From Thomasclavelia ramosa DSM 1402 (GTDB taxonomy: Bacteria > Bacillota_I > Bacilli_A > Erysipelotrichales > Coprobacillaceae), in assembly GCF_014131695.1 (NCBI RefSeq), contig NZ_CP036346.1, positions 2,790,001 through 2,854,000 on the forward strand: a DNA stretch of 64,000 nucleotides, written 5' to 3'. How positions within the stretch are numbered: the first letter of the stretch is position 1; the number at the start of each line of letters is the position of its first letter. Below are positions 17,900 to 26,918 of the stretch, in pieces. Under the pieces are notes generated by a model. It was not told the origin of the DNA. It was given only the letters and a program-made list of their open reading frames with translations, and did not search any database. The position numbers and the translations under genes are program-made.

Positions 17900-18719
17900 T
17901 AAAAATAAATTTCTCAATCAATTCTGCCACAACACCTTCGTTGTTGTTAGCATTTGTTGTATAATCACATGCAGCTTTAACATCATCTACAGCATTGTTA
18001 GCAGCGACTGATAAGCCCGCCACTTTTAACATTGCCATATCATTATAATTATCACCAACAGCAATCGTTTCTTCAATAGCGATGCCTAATTTATTTGCTA
18101 AATCAATCAATCCTTGTCCTTTATCCACCCCAAGAGCATTGAATTCCATGTAACGATTTGATGAATAACTAACCGCACAATGTCCATCAGTAATTGGTTT
18201 TAACCCCTCTTCTAAACTCATTAAATAAGGAACATCAACATTTTGATACAAAATCTTAGAAATTGGTGTATCCTTTAAAAAATCAACACTATTAACTTCA
18301 GGATATACCGCTTCTAACTTTTGATTTTTAATTCTTTGGCGTTCCGATTCACTTAAATTAAACACATATAAATTATCAGGCGTATAAACATGGATACAAA
18401 CATCAAAATTTAATCCTGCTTCAAAAATTTCTTTCATCTTACTAAACTCTAAACCTTTGAACTCAATAATACGATTATTTTTATTTTCTGTTAAAGCTCC
18501 ACCATTAAAAGAAATTACATATTCACCCTCAAGGTCATATAATTGTAATTCTTTTAACTCTGGTTGAATTTGCATAAATCCTCGTCCTGTAGCTGGAACA
18601 AATTTCACGCCATATTCTTCTCGGGCTCTTTTGATTGCTGCGACATTTTTCGCTCCAACCAAATGCTCATCATTTAATAAGGTTTCATCTAAATCACATG
18701 CTATTAGTTTATATCCCAT
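17889..18719 (-). CDS. HAD-superfamily Cof-type phosphatase (tandem copy 2)
   Basis: A 276-residue Cof-type HAD phosphatase with motif I ACDLDETLL, motif II VPATGRG, and motif IV GDNYNDMAML. It is clearly paralogous to the gene directly upstream, with shared stretches such as VPATGR, SYSSxRYxEFNAxGxDKG and ETIAxGDNYND. It begins exactly where the upstream copy ends (ATGGGATA overlapping the stop). The substrate is unknown. It overlaps ung downstream, giving an operon of HAD-HAD-ung. Confidence 0.87.
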   Translation of the reverse strand: MGYKLIACDLDETLLNDEHLVGAKNVAAIKRAREEYGVKFVPATGRGFMQIQPELKELQLYDLEGEYVISFNGGALTENKNNRIIEFKGLEFSKMKEIFEAGLNFDVCIHVYTPDNLYVFNLSESERQRIKNQKLEAVYPEVNSVDFLKDTPISKILYQNVDVPYLMSLEEGLKPITDGHCAVSYSSNRYMEFNALGVDKGQGLIDLANKLGIAIEETIAVGDNYNDMAMLKVAGLSVAANNAVDDVKAACDYTTNANNNEGVVAELIEKFIFNEI

Positions 18720-19540
18720 TATTCTGCCTCCAATACAAATTTTTCTATTACTTCTTTTACTGCTCCTTGATCATAATCAACTTCAGTGACATACTGCGCT
18801 AATTCCTTAATGTCATCAGTCGCACATGTTACACATACCCCTAACTTAGCCGCTTTAATCATTTCAACATCATTATAATTATCACCAATTGCAATTGTTT
18901 CATTAATATCGATGCCTAAATAATTAGCTAGCCAGCGCAACCCAAAACCTTTATCAATTCCAATCGCATTAAATTCTAAATAACGCCCTGAAGAATAACT
19001 AGCACAAGCTTTTCCTTCAATCATCTCACTGACTTCCACTTCAATCGACTTTAAATACGGCATATCTCTTTTTTCATACAAAATCTTTGCTATCTTTTCA
19101 TCTTTCAAGTCATCCATATTGTATTCATCAATAACAACGAACGGTGCCTTTTGATCCGTTTTACGCTGTACCTCATCAGGATCAGCATTATAAATATAAC
19201 ACATGTCAATTGTGAAAATAAGTACACAAACATCAAACTCTCGAGCCTTTTCAAAAAGCATTTTAGTTGTTTCAAACGATATTCCCTCAAAATTTAAGAT
19301 ACGATTATTTTTATTTTCTACAATCAATGCCCCATTAAAACAAATTGAATATTCACCTTCTTGATCATATGCATCGATTTCCTTTAAAATCTCCGGAATC
19401 ATATTATAAGCCCGCCCTGTAGCTGGAACAAATTTTAATCCTTTTTTACGAGCAGCTTTGATTGCTTCAACATTAAATTCTGGTACGTGATGCTTTACCA
19501 ATAAAGTCTCATCTAAATCTGACAACATTAATTTATACAT
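18719..19540 (-). CDS. HAD-superfamily Cof-type phosphatase (tandem copy 1)
   Basis: A 273-residue Cof-type HAD phosphatase with motif I LSDLDETLL, motif II VPATGRA and motif IV GDNYNDVEMI. It is the first gene of the HAD-HAD-ung operon and is preceded by a GGAGG site. The close second copy downstream points to a local tandem duplication. Cap-domain differences (for example the segment 120-190) suggest different substrates, which is inference. Confidence 0.87.
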   Translation of the reverse strand: MYKLMLSDLDETLLVKHHVPEFNVEAIKAARKKGLKFVPATGRAYNMIPEILKEIDAYDQEGEYSICFNGALIVENKNNRILNFEGISFETTKMLFEKAREFDVCVLIFTIDMCYIYNADPDEVQRKTDQKAPFVVIDEYNMDDLKDEKIAKILYEKRDMPYLKSIEVEVSEMIEGKACASYSSGRYLEFNAIGIDKGFGLRWLANYLGIDINETIAIGDNYNDVEMIKAAKLGVCVTCATDDIKELAQYVTEVDYDQGAVKEVIEKFVLEAE

Positions 19541-19598
19541 AAAATATCCTCCAATACTTTAATAATAGCATAAATTATTAAAACCTCGAATTATTTTC

Positions 19599-20375
19599 TT
19601 ATTTGTAAAATAGGTCCATAAAAATCGGCACTCGTTGACGCCATTCATACTCATTGTGACCAGCTTCTTCAAAGAACCGTCCTTCGATCCGATTACTTTT
19701 CTTAATAAGCTCATTGTATATTGTCTCATTACTCTCATAGTAGATACGGCTCATCTCTTCATCACCATTACCTTCATTACCACCTAGATCAAGATAAAAA
19801 CATTGCGTAGCACTTAAATCACTCCGATGGATCAAATCAATAAGTTCATCCATATAAAACCAATATGCACTAGATAGCGATGCCGTCTTTTTAAAAATAT
19901 GGGGATATTTTAATCCTGCATAAGTTGTAATGATTCCACCCATTGAACTACCAACCATCGCACTATCTTCAACAATCGTAGGGAAATGAGTATCAATATA
20001 AGGTTTTAACTGCTTAATAATAAAGCGTAAATACTTGTCCCCTTCACCACCAATTTCTAAACTATCATCACCATATTCCATCATTAAAATTTCTTTACCA
20101 ATTCGCCATGGTCCATACTCATCTTCACGTTTATTTAAACGGTTATTGCAGGGAATCGCCACCATGATAACATCTAAGTTCTGCGCTTGAACATAATCAT
20201 AAAATCCCCAACTAATTTTCATATATGAAGTCTCATCAAAAAAAGCATTTTGACCATCATTTATGTACAAGACCGGATAACGCTTATTACTAGTTTCATA
20301 ATCATCAGGTACATAAATTGTGATTTTACGCTTTCTTCGCAATGATCTCATATACATATTCTCTTCTATAAACAT
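19599..20375 (-). CDS. Putative esterase (alpha/beta hydrolase, esterase D family)
   Basis: A 258-residue alpha/beta hydrolase of the Fes/EstD-like 'putative esterase' family. The nucleophile elbow is GSSMGG (Ser near 142), with the oxyanion region VLYINDGQNAFF near 35, and a C-terminal His in EAGHNEYEW. No signal peptide, so it is cytoplasmic. Such enzymes hydrolyse acyl esters, including siderophore esters or acetylated sugars; the substrate here is unknown. A GGAGG site precedes the ATG. Confidence 0.82.
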   Translation of the reverse strand: MFIEENMYMRSLRRKRKITIYVPDDYETSNKRYPVLYINDGQNAFFDETSYMKISWGFYDYVQAQNLDVIMVAIPCNNRLNKREDEYGPWRIGKEILMMEYGDDSLEIGGEGDKYLRFIIKQLKPYIDTHFPTIVEDSAMVGSSMGGIITTYAGLKYPHIFKKTASLSSAYWFYMDELIDLIHRSDLSATQCFYLDLGGNEGNGDEEMSRIYYESNETIYNELIKKSNRIEGRFFEEAGHNEYEWRQRVPIFMDLFYK

Positions 20376-20395
20376 AAATTACCTCCAATAAATAA

Positions 20396-20422
20396 TAAAA
20401 ATAAGCACAAAGTGCTTATTTA
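20396..20422 (-). terminator. Terminator after divIC
   Basis: Stem AATAAGCAC/GTGCTTATT with a 3-base loop, followed on the minus strand by TTTTATTATT. It overlaps the divIC stop region. Confidence 0.8.
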
Positions 20423-20704
20423 TTCTACGCCCGGAATGATCGCTACTTGTTCACCTTCACGCGTGAAAACATAATTTTCACGTGCGTAACGAGCTACGTA
20501 ATCATCATCATTCAATAAACTGATCTCATTTTCTAAAGCTTTTTTTTCTTTTTCTACTGCTTTCTTTTCCTTTTCCAAAACCGCAATTTCATCTTGACGC
20601 TGGAAGACAGTTATGGCGCTATTAAATAAAGTCAACATCAAGCCGCAGCCTATAATCATGTAGGCAAATCCTTTGACGGTTTTATAAACTTTTCTTTTAG
20701 CCAT
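20420..20704 (-). CDS. divIC: Cell division protein DivIC/FtsB family
   Basis: A 94-residue bitopic protein: short basic cytoplasmic tail (MAKRKVYKTVKG), one membrane helix (about 13-33), then a coiled coil rich in Glu and Lys (about 38-65) and the conserved end DDDYVARYARENYVFTREGE. It joins FtsL and DivIB at the division septum. Its start lies 49 bases inside yabQ in another frame. The yabP-yabQ-divIC order matches Bacillus, which supports the name. Confidence 0.9.
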   Translation of the reverse strand: MAKRKVYKTVKGFAYMIIGCGLMLTLFNSAITVFQRQDEIAVLEKEKKAVEKEKKALENEISLLNDDDYVARYARENYVFTREGEQVAIIPGVE

Positions 20705-21084
20705 TTTACCACCCTCTTCATGCGTTTTATTATACCACTTATTTTCCTAAAAATGAATATTATCGGTCTTAAAAGATATTTTAACATACTTACAATTATT
20801 TCAATCAAAAAAAACATATAATAGCTATAATAATTAAGATAGAGAACATATCCAATTACCATACTAATAATAAAATATATTCGAACGACCCCATTATTAA
20901 TAACTAACAGACCAAGATAATAGAGATACCCAAAAATAATACCAATAACAATCTGTAAAATGAGTCGAAAAATGCGTTTGTGGTATTTATAAAACAAACG
21001 ATTGATGAGACTGTAAATAAAAGTGAAAGTGAAACCAAAAACCAGTGAATAACTAATTCCTTGAATTTGTTTTACTAAGTCCAT
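20656..21084 (-). CDS. yabQ: Spore cortex protein YabQ
   Basis: A 142-residue membrane protein with four predicted helices in the first 105 residues and a basic cytoplasmic tail (KRMKRVVKWLKEKFIK). This topology and the place between yabP and divIC match YabQ, an outer forespore membrane protein needed for cortex synthesis. Its ATG overlaps the yabP stop (TAATG). It overlaps divIC by 49 bases, longer than usual. Confidence 0.85.
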   Translation of the reverse strand: MDLVKQIQGISYSLVFGFTFTFIYSLINRLFYKYHKRIFRLILQIVIGIIFGYLYYLGLLVINNGVVRIYFIISMVIGYVLYLNYYSYYMFFLIEIIVSMLKYLLRPIIFIFRKISGIIKRMKRVVKWLKEKFIKPSKDLPT

Positions 21085-21383
21085 TATTTAAGCAGTTTAT
21101 TAAAAACACTGTCTTTTCCTTTTTGATTCTTTTTATTTGAAACATAGGAAATAGCATCAATGTTGCCTTTAATACTAACCTCACATTTTTCTTGGTCTAA
21201 CCTTGTCAACGATAATTCGGTCCCCGTAATATTTAAAAAACCTAATGATGTTTCAATTAAAAATTCTAGCGAATCAAAACTTTCAATGTTTTTCACACCT
21301 GTTAATTCAATATTTTTACGGTCTTTTAAATAAACATTATGATAAGGTGTGTGTTCAAAACGAATACTGTTATTATTATCCAT
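21084..21383 (-). CDS. yabP: Sporulation protein YabP
   Basis: A 99-residue YabP/YqfC-family protein, with the beta-rich core ELTGVKNIESFDSLEFLIETSLGFLNITG typical of the family. It is required for spore formation and acts with YabQ. A GGAGG site precedes the ATG; that site lies in the right arm of a hairpin (21394-21419). It begins the yabP-yabQ-divIC operon. Confidence 0.9.
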   Translation of the reverse strand: MDNNNSIRFEHTPYHNVYLKDRKNIELTGVKNIESFDSLEFLIETSLGFLNITGTELSLTRLDQEKCEVSIKGNIDAISYVSNKKNQKGKDSVFNKLLK

Positions 21384-21393
21384 ATTATTACCT

Positions 21394-21419
21394 CCACTAA
21401 TTAATATGCTGATTAGTGG
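21394..21419 (-). promoter_or_regulatory. Hairpin overlapping the yabP ribosome-binding site
   Basis: On the minus strand CCACTAAT pairs with ATTAGTGG, and the right arm runs into the GGAGG of yabP. It could be the terminator of the upstream GrpB gene or it could mask the yabP site; the T run expected of a terminator is missing. Confidence 0.5.
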
Positions 21420-21432
21420 AATTAAGAACTAT

Positions 21433-21972
21433 TTATATCTGTTCGACATCTTTATGACGATACCATTTTAACGCTCTGGTTTGTATTTCTTTTGTAAAAG
21501 CTTCTTTACCCTTTTTATATTTTTTGATATTATCAGGATATTTTTTAGCTAATGAAAGCTTCAATTCACCATACTCCCTAGCAATATCAGGATTATCTTT
21601 TAAATAATCATAAAAAGAAATCAGCAATTCAATTTTATCATGACTTCTTTCATCAAATGCATGAACATGGATTGAACCATCGCTTTTATAATAAAAACGT
21701 CGACCTGAAATCCCGTCCTCCCCACAACATTCATAGTCTTCTTTTTTAAATAAAGGATCTAACTGATCTAATTTATTTATGTCTTCAACGATGATCAAAA
21801 TATCAATAATCGGTTTAGCAACTAATCCAGGAACTGCAGTTGAACCAACATGTGTAATTGTAATTAATTCATCTAAAACGATATTGCGAATCACATTTGC
21901 TTCCAGCGCATACTTACGAGGCCAATCTTCATTATACGGAACCACTTCAACTTTTACCACAATTTTCACCAT
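21433..21972 (-). CDS. GrpB/UPF0157 nucleotidyltransferase-like protein
   Basis: A GrpB-family protein of about 179 residues, with VEVVPYNEDWPRKYALEA, HVGSTAVPGLVAKPIIDILIIV and the C-terminal KKGKEAFTKEI. The HVGST and DxD-like PIIDIL resemble the nucleotidyltransferase fold; function is unproven, and some are linked to dephospho-CoA metabolism. The frame is open to 21984, but that ATG overlaps a TATAAT (21988-21983), so translation must begin later. The ATG at 21972 leaves a leader of only a few bases. Confidence 0.78.
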   Translation of the reverse strand: MVKIVVKVEVVPYNEDWPRKYALEANVIRNIVLDELITITHVGSTAVPGLVAKPIIDILIIVEDINKLDQLDPLFKKEDYECCGEDGISGRRFYYKSDGSIHVHAFDERSHDKIELLISFYDYLKDNPDIAREYGELKLSLAKKYPDNIKKYKKGKEAFTKEIQTRALKWYRHKDVEQI

Positions 21973-22054
21973 CCTTAATCCCATTATAGCATGACTTCTC
22001 TAGTTTAAAAATAGTTCTTTTTATCAACATTTTTGATAACTAAAACCGGATTCA

Positions 22055-23380
22055 TCAATCCCCCAGTTTAGTCCGTTTATAGCTAATATACAGTAATAAA
22101 GCAGCTCCAGTCCAAGCAACAATTTCTGCATAATAAATTCCTTCCTGCCCCATAAACAGTGGTAAGAAAAGTGCTATTCCTACACGCATCAATAATTCTA
22201 CAATTCCAGAAAACATTGGAATAACTGTATTTCCCAATCCCTGTAAAGCATTTCGATAAGTATGTAATATATATAAGATCGGTAGGCAGACCGCCATAAT
22301 AAACAAGTAGTGATAAGCAACCTCAAGAACCGCATTAATTTCATTTTGACTTCCTGATACAAATAAAGTTAAAATATTTCGGCCAAAAACAATCATAATA
22401 AGAGCGATTATTAATGAAGTAACAAGTGATATTAATGCTGAAGCATTAACACCTTCTCGAACCCGTTGATATTCAAGAGCTCCATAGTTTTGCGCATTAT
22501 AAGTAGTTAAAGCATAACCAAAAGAAATAGCAGCTGTTTCAAGTAAACCATATAATTTATTCGTTGCAGTAAAGCCGGCTACAAAAATAACTCCATAACC
22601 ATTCACCACAAATTGAACGATCATCCCACCAATTGAAATAATTCCGTTTTGCAAGGCTAAAGGAAGCCCTAATTTTACTAATTCAAAAATTAAATGCCGC
22701 TGAATTTTAAAGTGTTCAGACTTTAAGCTAAAAATGCTTTGTTTATATAAAACCAGTAAACAAAATAAGCTGGCAAATAGCTGAGCTAATATTGTTGCGA
22801 TCGCAGCTCCAGCTATTCCCAAATGAAAAACACAGACAAATAACAGATCCAGCCCCACATTTAATGAAGCTGCAATTACCATTGCAAGTAATGGTGTTTT
22901 ACTATTCCCAAAAGCCCGTAGAACACATGATAGCAAATTATACATCAAAGTAATTGTCACACCACCAGCCATCACTCGTAAATAAGCAATTGCCCCTTGA
23001 ATAATATCATTAGGTGTTTGTAAGAGTTTGAGAATTGGAATGATTATCAGCTCACCACTAATCGTTAAAAGTAGTGCAATTACAAGACAAGCAATAACAA
23101 TATTACCAATTGTTTTAGAAATTCCCTCATGGTTATTTGCACCATATAAATTAGCGACTTTAATCGAGAAGCCCTGTGCGAACCCCATAACAACACTAAG
23201 GAGCATCCATTGGATCCAGCCTGCAGCCCCCATACTAGCTAAAGCTTTTACCCCTAAAAATTGCCCAACAATAATCGTATCTACGATTGTATAAAACTCT
23301 TGTAAAATATTTCCTAACATCAGCGGCATAGAAAACATCAAAATCAATTTTAGGGGATTACCCTGAGTCATATTTTTCAT
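22055..23380 (-). CDS. MATE-family multidrug/Na+ efflux transporter
   Basis: A 441-residue MATE transporter with 12 predicted helices in two homologous halves. N-terminal signature is MTQGNPLKLILMFSMPLMLGNILQEFYTIVDTIIVGQFLG, typical of the DinF/NorM-like Firmicutes group. It exports drugs or metabolites by cation antiport. The start at 23380 is set by GGAGGTGG eight bases upstream; a TTG five codons earlier is not supported. Flanked by unrelated genes; substrate unknown. Confidence 0.92.
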   Translation of the reverse strand: MKNMTQGNPLKLILMFSMPLMLGNILQEFYTIVDTIIVGQFLGVKALASMGAAGWIQWMLLSVVMGFAQGFSIKVANLYGANNHEGISKTIGNIVIACLVIALLLTISGELIIIPILKLLQTPNDIIQGAIAYLRVMAGGVTITLMYNLLSCVLRAFGNSKTPLLAMVIAASLNVGLDLLFVCVFHLGIAGAAIATILAQLFASLFCLLVLYKQSIFSLKSEHFKIQRHLIFELVKLGLPLALQNGIISIGGMIVQFVVNGYGVIFVAGFTATNKLYGLLETAAISFGYALTTYNAQNYGALEYQRVREGVNASALISLVTSLIIALIMIVFGRNILTLFVSGSQNEINAVLEVAYHYLFIMAVCLPILYILHTYRNALQGLGNTVIPMFSGIVELLMRVGIALFLPLFMGQEGIYYAEIVAWTGAALLLYISYKRTKLGD

Positions 23381-23540
23381 CCATTCCACCTCCAAGCCTA
23401 AAACATTATAACTAAAATTACAATTCCTGCAAGTCTTTTTCTAAGCAAGAAAATGGTTTAATAAACGGGCAACTTTCTATAACTTATCACTGTTATCTGC
23501 AATTATCTTATGGTTTATCATCTTTAGTTCAAATCCAAAA

Positions 23541-23564
23541 ATAAAAGATATCCGAAGATATCTT
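23541..23564 (-). terminator. Terminator after the M18 aminopeptidase
   Basis: AAGATATC and GATATCTT pair around a TTCG tetraloop on the minus strand, followed by TTATTTTTGG. It starts inside the stop codon of the peptidase gene. Confidence 0.85.
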
Positions 23565-24930
23565 AAATTTGTTTCAAGAATGTGCGATATGCTAGATAAG
23601 CTTCATATACATCCACTTTACTAACAATTTCCATTGGTGCATGCATATTTAACACTGCTACTCCTGCATCTATTACATTCATATTATAATTTCCAAGGAT
23701 ATAAGCGATTGTTCCCCCACCACCTTGATCAACTTTACCTAATTCTGCTGTTTGGTAATAAATATTATCATCATCTAAGATTTTTCTAATTTCTGCCATA
23801 TATTCAGGATTAGCATCATTAGAACCACTTTTACCACGAGCTCCAGTATATTTATTAAAAACTATTCCCTTACCTAAATATGCAGCATTTTTCTTATCGT
23901 TAACACTTAAATACAATGGATCAACTCCAGCGCTAACATCACTTGATAACATTTTTGAATTAGCCATGGCTTTTCTTGTTTTAACGAAACTATCTGTTCC
24001 TTGTTTCAACAATAATTCGCTAACCGTATTTTCAAAGAATAAAGACTGTGCCCCAGTTGCTCCAACACTTCCTATTTCTTCTTTATCTACTAAAATACAG
24101 CAGCTTGTATAATCAGGCATTTCTATATCTAAAATAGCCATTAATGATGTATAAGCACAAACACGATCGTCATGCCCATAACCAGCAACCATACTACGAT
24201 CTATTCCATAGTCACGAGCTTTCCCACTAGGTACGATTTCAATTTCCGCACTTAAAAAATCTTCTTCATCAAAATCATATTTATCTTTTAGAATTTTTAA
24301 AACATTTGCCTTTACAGCATCTTTTTCATGATCCTTTAAAGGAATACTTCCAAAAGTAACATCTAGGTCTTCTCCTTCAATTACTTTCGCACCATCTTTT
24401 TTCAATTGATCAGCAGATAAATGAACTAACAGGTCACTAATTCCAACGACTGGATCATTTTCATCTTCACCAATATTTACATTTATCACAGTACCATCTT
24501 TTTTTACTACAACACCTACCATTGACAGTGGAATAGTTACCCATTGATATTTTTTTACCCCACCATAATAGTGTGTATCAAGCATTGCAAACCCTTCACT
24601 TTCATATAAAGGGTTTTGTTTAAGATCCATTCTTGGTGAATCAATATGAGCACCTAAGATTCGCATTCCATCTTCTAGCGGTTTTTTCCCAATAACAAAT
24701 AAAGCAATATTTTTTTTCATATTAGTAACATATACTTTATCACCCGGTTTTAAAATATCTACCTCATTTAACTCTTTATATCCATGTGCCATTGCCAGTT
24801 TAACAGTTTCACTGACACATAACCGTTCTGTTTTACCTTTGGTAATATAATTTTTATAACCTTCATTAAAAGTCATAATATCATTAATTTGTTCATCATT
24901 ATACTTTTCCCAAGCAAGTTTTCCGTACAT
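23563..24930 (-). CDS. M18-family aminopeptidase
   Basis: A 455-residue zinc aminopeptidase of family M18. Metal-binding signatures are GAHIDSPRMDLK (His and following Asp) near 92, DKEEIGSVGATGAQ near 298, and the C-terminal MHAPMEIVSKVDVYEAY with His. It removes acidic or other N-terminal residues from peptides in the cytoplasm. A GGAGAT site precedes the ATG. It is monocistronic. Confidence 0.92.
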   Translation of the reverse strand: MYGKLAWEKYNDEQINDIMTFNEGYKNYITKGKTERLCVSETVKLAMAHGYKELNEVDILKPGDKVYVTNMKKNIALFVIGKKPLEDGMRILGAHIDSPRMDLKQNPLYESEGFAMLDTHYYGGVKKYQWVTIPLSMVGVVVKKDGTVINVNIGEDENDPVVGISDLLVHLSADQLKKDGAKVIEGEDLDVTFGSIPLKDHEKDAVKANVLKILKDKYDFDEEDFLSAEIEIVPSGKARDYGIDRSMVAGYGHDDRVCAYTSLMAILDIEMPDYTSCCILVDKEEIGSVGATGAQSLFFENTVSELLLKQGTDSFVKTRKAMANSKMLSSDVSAGVDPLYLSVNDKKNAAYLGKGIVFNKYTGARGKSGSNDANPEYMAEIRKILDDDNIYYQTAELGKVDQGGGGTIAYILGNYNMNVIDAGVAVLNMHAPMEIVSKVDVYEAYLAYRTFLKQI

Positions 24931-25028
24931 ATATACATCTCCTTTTCTTATGATACATATAGTATACCAATTTTTTCCAACTTACAATCATAATACTCTA
25001 ACTGTTTTTTAGATTCATATAAAATCTT

Positions 25029-26810
25029 TTATTTAGCACTCTTAATATAAGCTGCTACATTTCTTTCAACAACTGTAAAAGGTGCATTTCCACTCTTTAA
25101 AATTGCCTCATGAAATTTCTTATCATTGAACTTATCACCCAATTTATTTTGAGCTGTTTCTTTTAAAAGCATAAATTCTTCATAACCAACATAATATGGC
25201 TCAAACGCAGCCGGATTAGCTTGCAATTGTTTATATTGAGTTTTTAAACTGTCCTCCTCTAGATTAATACCCTTTTCAGAGATAAAGTCACTAAAATCAT
25301 CAAGTGACCATCCCTCATAATGAATTCCAATATCACAAAGAATCATTATATCATAACTTGCTAATTCATTTTCCTTAAGCGCTTCTAATACATTTTTATC
25401 AATGCCTGTTAGATATTTATATGCATAAAATTGGGCATATACCGCATATCCTTCTGTATAAGCACTTGAATTAGCTAAAGCCTTTTGATATGGGGATTGA
25501 ATATTTTCATACATATATGCATACTGATACATATGCCCCGGATAACCTTCATGGGCTACTGTTGAAAAAGTATCAAGATCTGATACCTCACCAGTCGATG
25601 GATTGACCCGTAATTGTTTTATACCGTTACCATCCAAAGGCGGAATATTAAAATATGCTGCGACGCCAGAAGAAGATGCTATTTCTTCATTAATATCCCT
25701 AATATTATAAGATAAACTACTAACATTAGGAAAATCTTCAAATAGTTGAGCACTAATATCATCTAGAATTTCATCATAACTAGTATACTTTGTAGTTGGT
25801 ATTTCACCACCACTAGTAAGAAATTCTCTAACACTAGCATTTTTAATCACATTCTCCTGAAGCTTGGAAATATGTTTGTCTAAACTGTCTTCCATTAATT
25901 CTTTTATTTCCATTACTGATTTATCAGAACCAACGGCATTTTGCAATAACAGTTCATAATATTCTTTTCCATTTTTAAACTTGACTAATCCTTCTTCATT
26001 ATTGCCGGTTAGACTTACTTCATCCATTAAATCTTTAACAGCTTGATAAGCAGGAATAAAAGAAGAATTAAAAGCTGTTTTTAATTGCTCTTTATATGTA
26101 TTGCCAACACTCTCTTCTAAATTTAAAGTATCTATATTTTTATTTATATCAGATAAAATTAAACTATTTTCACCACTTTTAATCACATTATCACAATACT
26201 CTCTAACCGCATCAACATCTATCATTAGCAAATCACGTTTTGCCTGTTCTTTGGTATAGTCAATAGCTCCTTGTAAATATGGTAAGACATCATTCACTAA
26301 ACTAATAATATCCTTTACGTCTTGTTCATTTCTAAGCGACCAGTCAGCTAACATAGTAGGAATCTGATAATGTATTCCAGAAATACTCTCAAACAATTGT
26401 TGATAATAATCAAATTTATCATCGCTCATTTCACGAGCTAGATTATTTTGAAATTCATAAATATCATAAGTATCCTGCTGTTCTTTAGTTAGTTTTGAAC
26501 GCTCGAACTTCTTAAACTCCGCCCACGAATCAGCATCTTTCTTCTCCTGATTTCTCATGCTTTCTTCATCTAATCGCACCCCTAGATTTACTGTTAACTT
26601 TGAAATATCAACATCAAAATTCTCAGGATGTTCTAAAAAAACATGCGCAGTTGTATAATCACTTTCCATTGTTTCAATAAATTGTCTTTCAATAAATCGA
26701 TCAAAACTCGCTCGTTCATCTTTGTTGTTAGTATCTGCTGTACAGCCACTCAAAGATATTATCATTACTAATGATAATAATAGTAATGATATTCGTTTTA
26801 ATATTCGCAT
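25029..26810 (-). CDS. DUF885 zinc-peptidase-like lipoprotein
   Basis: A 593-residue DUF885 protein with a lipoprotein signal peptide ending at LSGC, so it should be anchored outside the cell. The zinc motif HEGYPGH is present in the last third, together with YTEGYAVYAQFYAYKYL. DUF885 proteins resemble carboxypeptidase Taq-type metallopeptidases, but the substrate is not known. The ATG at 26810 is chosen because GAGGAGG lies five bases upstream; the ATG five codons earlier overlaps it. Confidence 0.85.
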   Translation of the reverse strand: MRILKRISLLLLSLVMIISLSGCTADTNNKDERASFDRFIERQFIETMESDYTTAHVFLEHPENFDVDISKLTVNLGVRLDEESMRNQEKKDADSWAEFKKFERSKLTKEQQDTYDIYEFQNNLAREMSDDKFDYYQQLFESISGIHYQIPTMLADWSLRNEQDVKDIISLVNDVLPYLQGAIDYTKEQAKRDLLMIDVDAVREYCDNVIKSGENSLILSDINKNIDTLNLEESVGNTYKEQLKTAFNSSFIPAYQAVKDLMDEVSLTGNNEEGLVKFKNGKEYYELLLQNAVGSDKSVMEIKELMEDSLDKHISKLQENVIKNASVREFLTSGGEIPTTKYTSYDEILDDISAQLFEDFPNVSSLSYNIRDINEEIASSSGVAAYFNIPPLDGNGIKQLRVNPSTGEVSDLDTFSTVAHEGYPGHMYQYAYMYENIQSPYQKALANSSAYTEGYAVYAQFYAYKYLTGIDKNVLEALKENELASYDIMILCDIGIHYEGWSLDDFSDFISEKGINLEEDSLKTQYKQLQANPAAFEPYYVGYEEFMLLKETAQNKLGDKFNDKKFHEAILKSGNAPFTVVERNVAAYIKSAK

Positions 26811-26880
26811 AAATTGCCTCCTCATTGTGCCATATATTTATTATAACGTTTCTTTAAATACATAACCATGCATTATATCA

Positions 26881-26912
26881 AAAATAGTAACGAGAATTTA
26901 TCTCGTTACTAC
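26881..26912 (-). terminator. Terminator after the GH5 gene
   Basis: Perfect 10-bp stem AGTAACGAGA/TCTCGTTACT with 5-base loop, then ATTTTTG on the minus strand, 9 bases after the stop codon. Confidence 0.85.
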
Positions 26913-26918
26913 CTCTAA

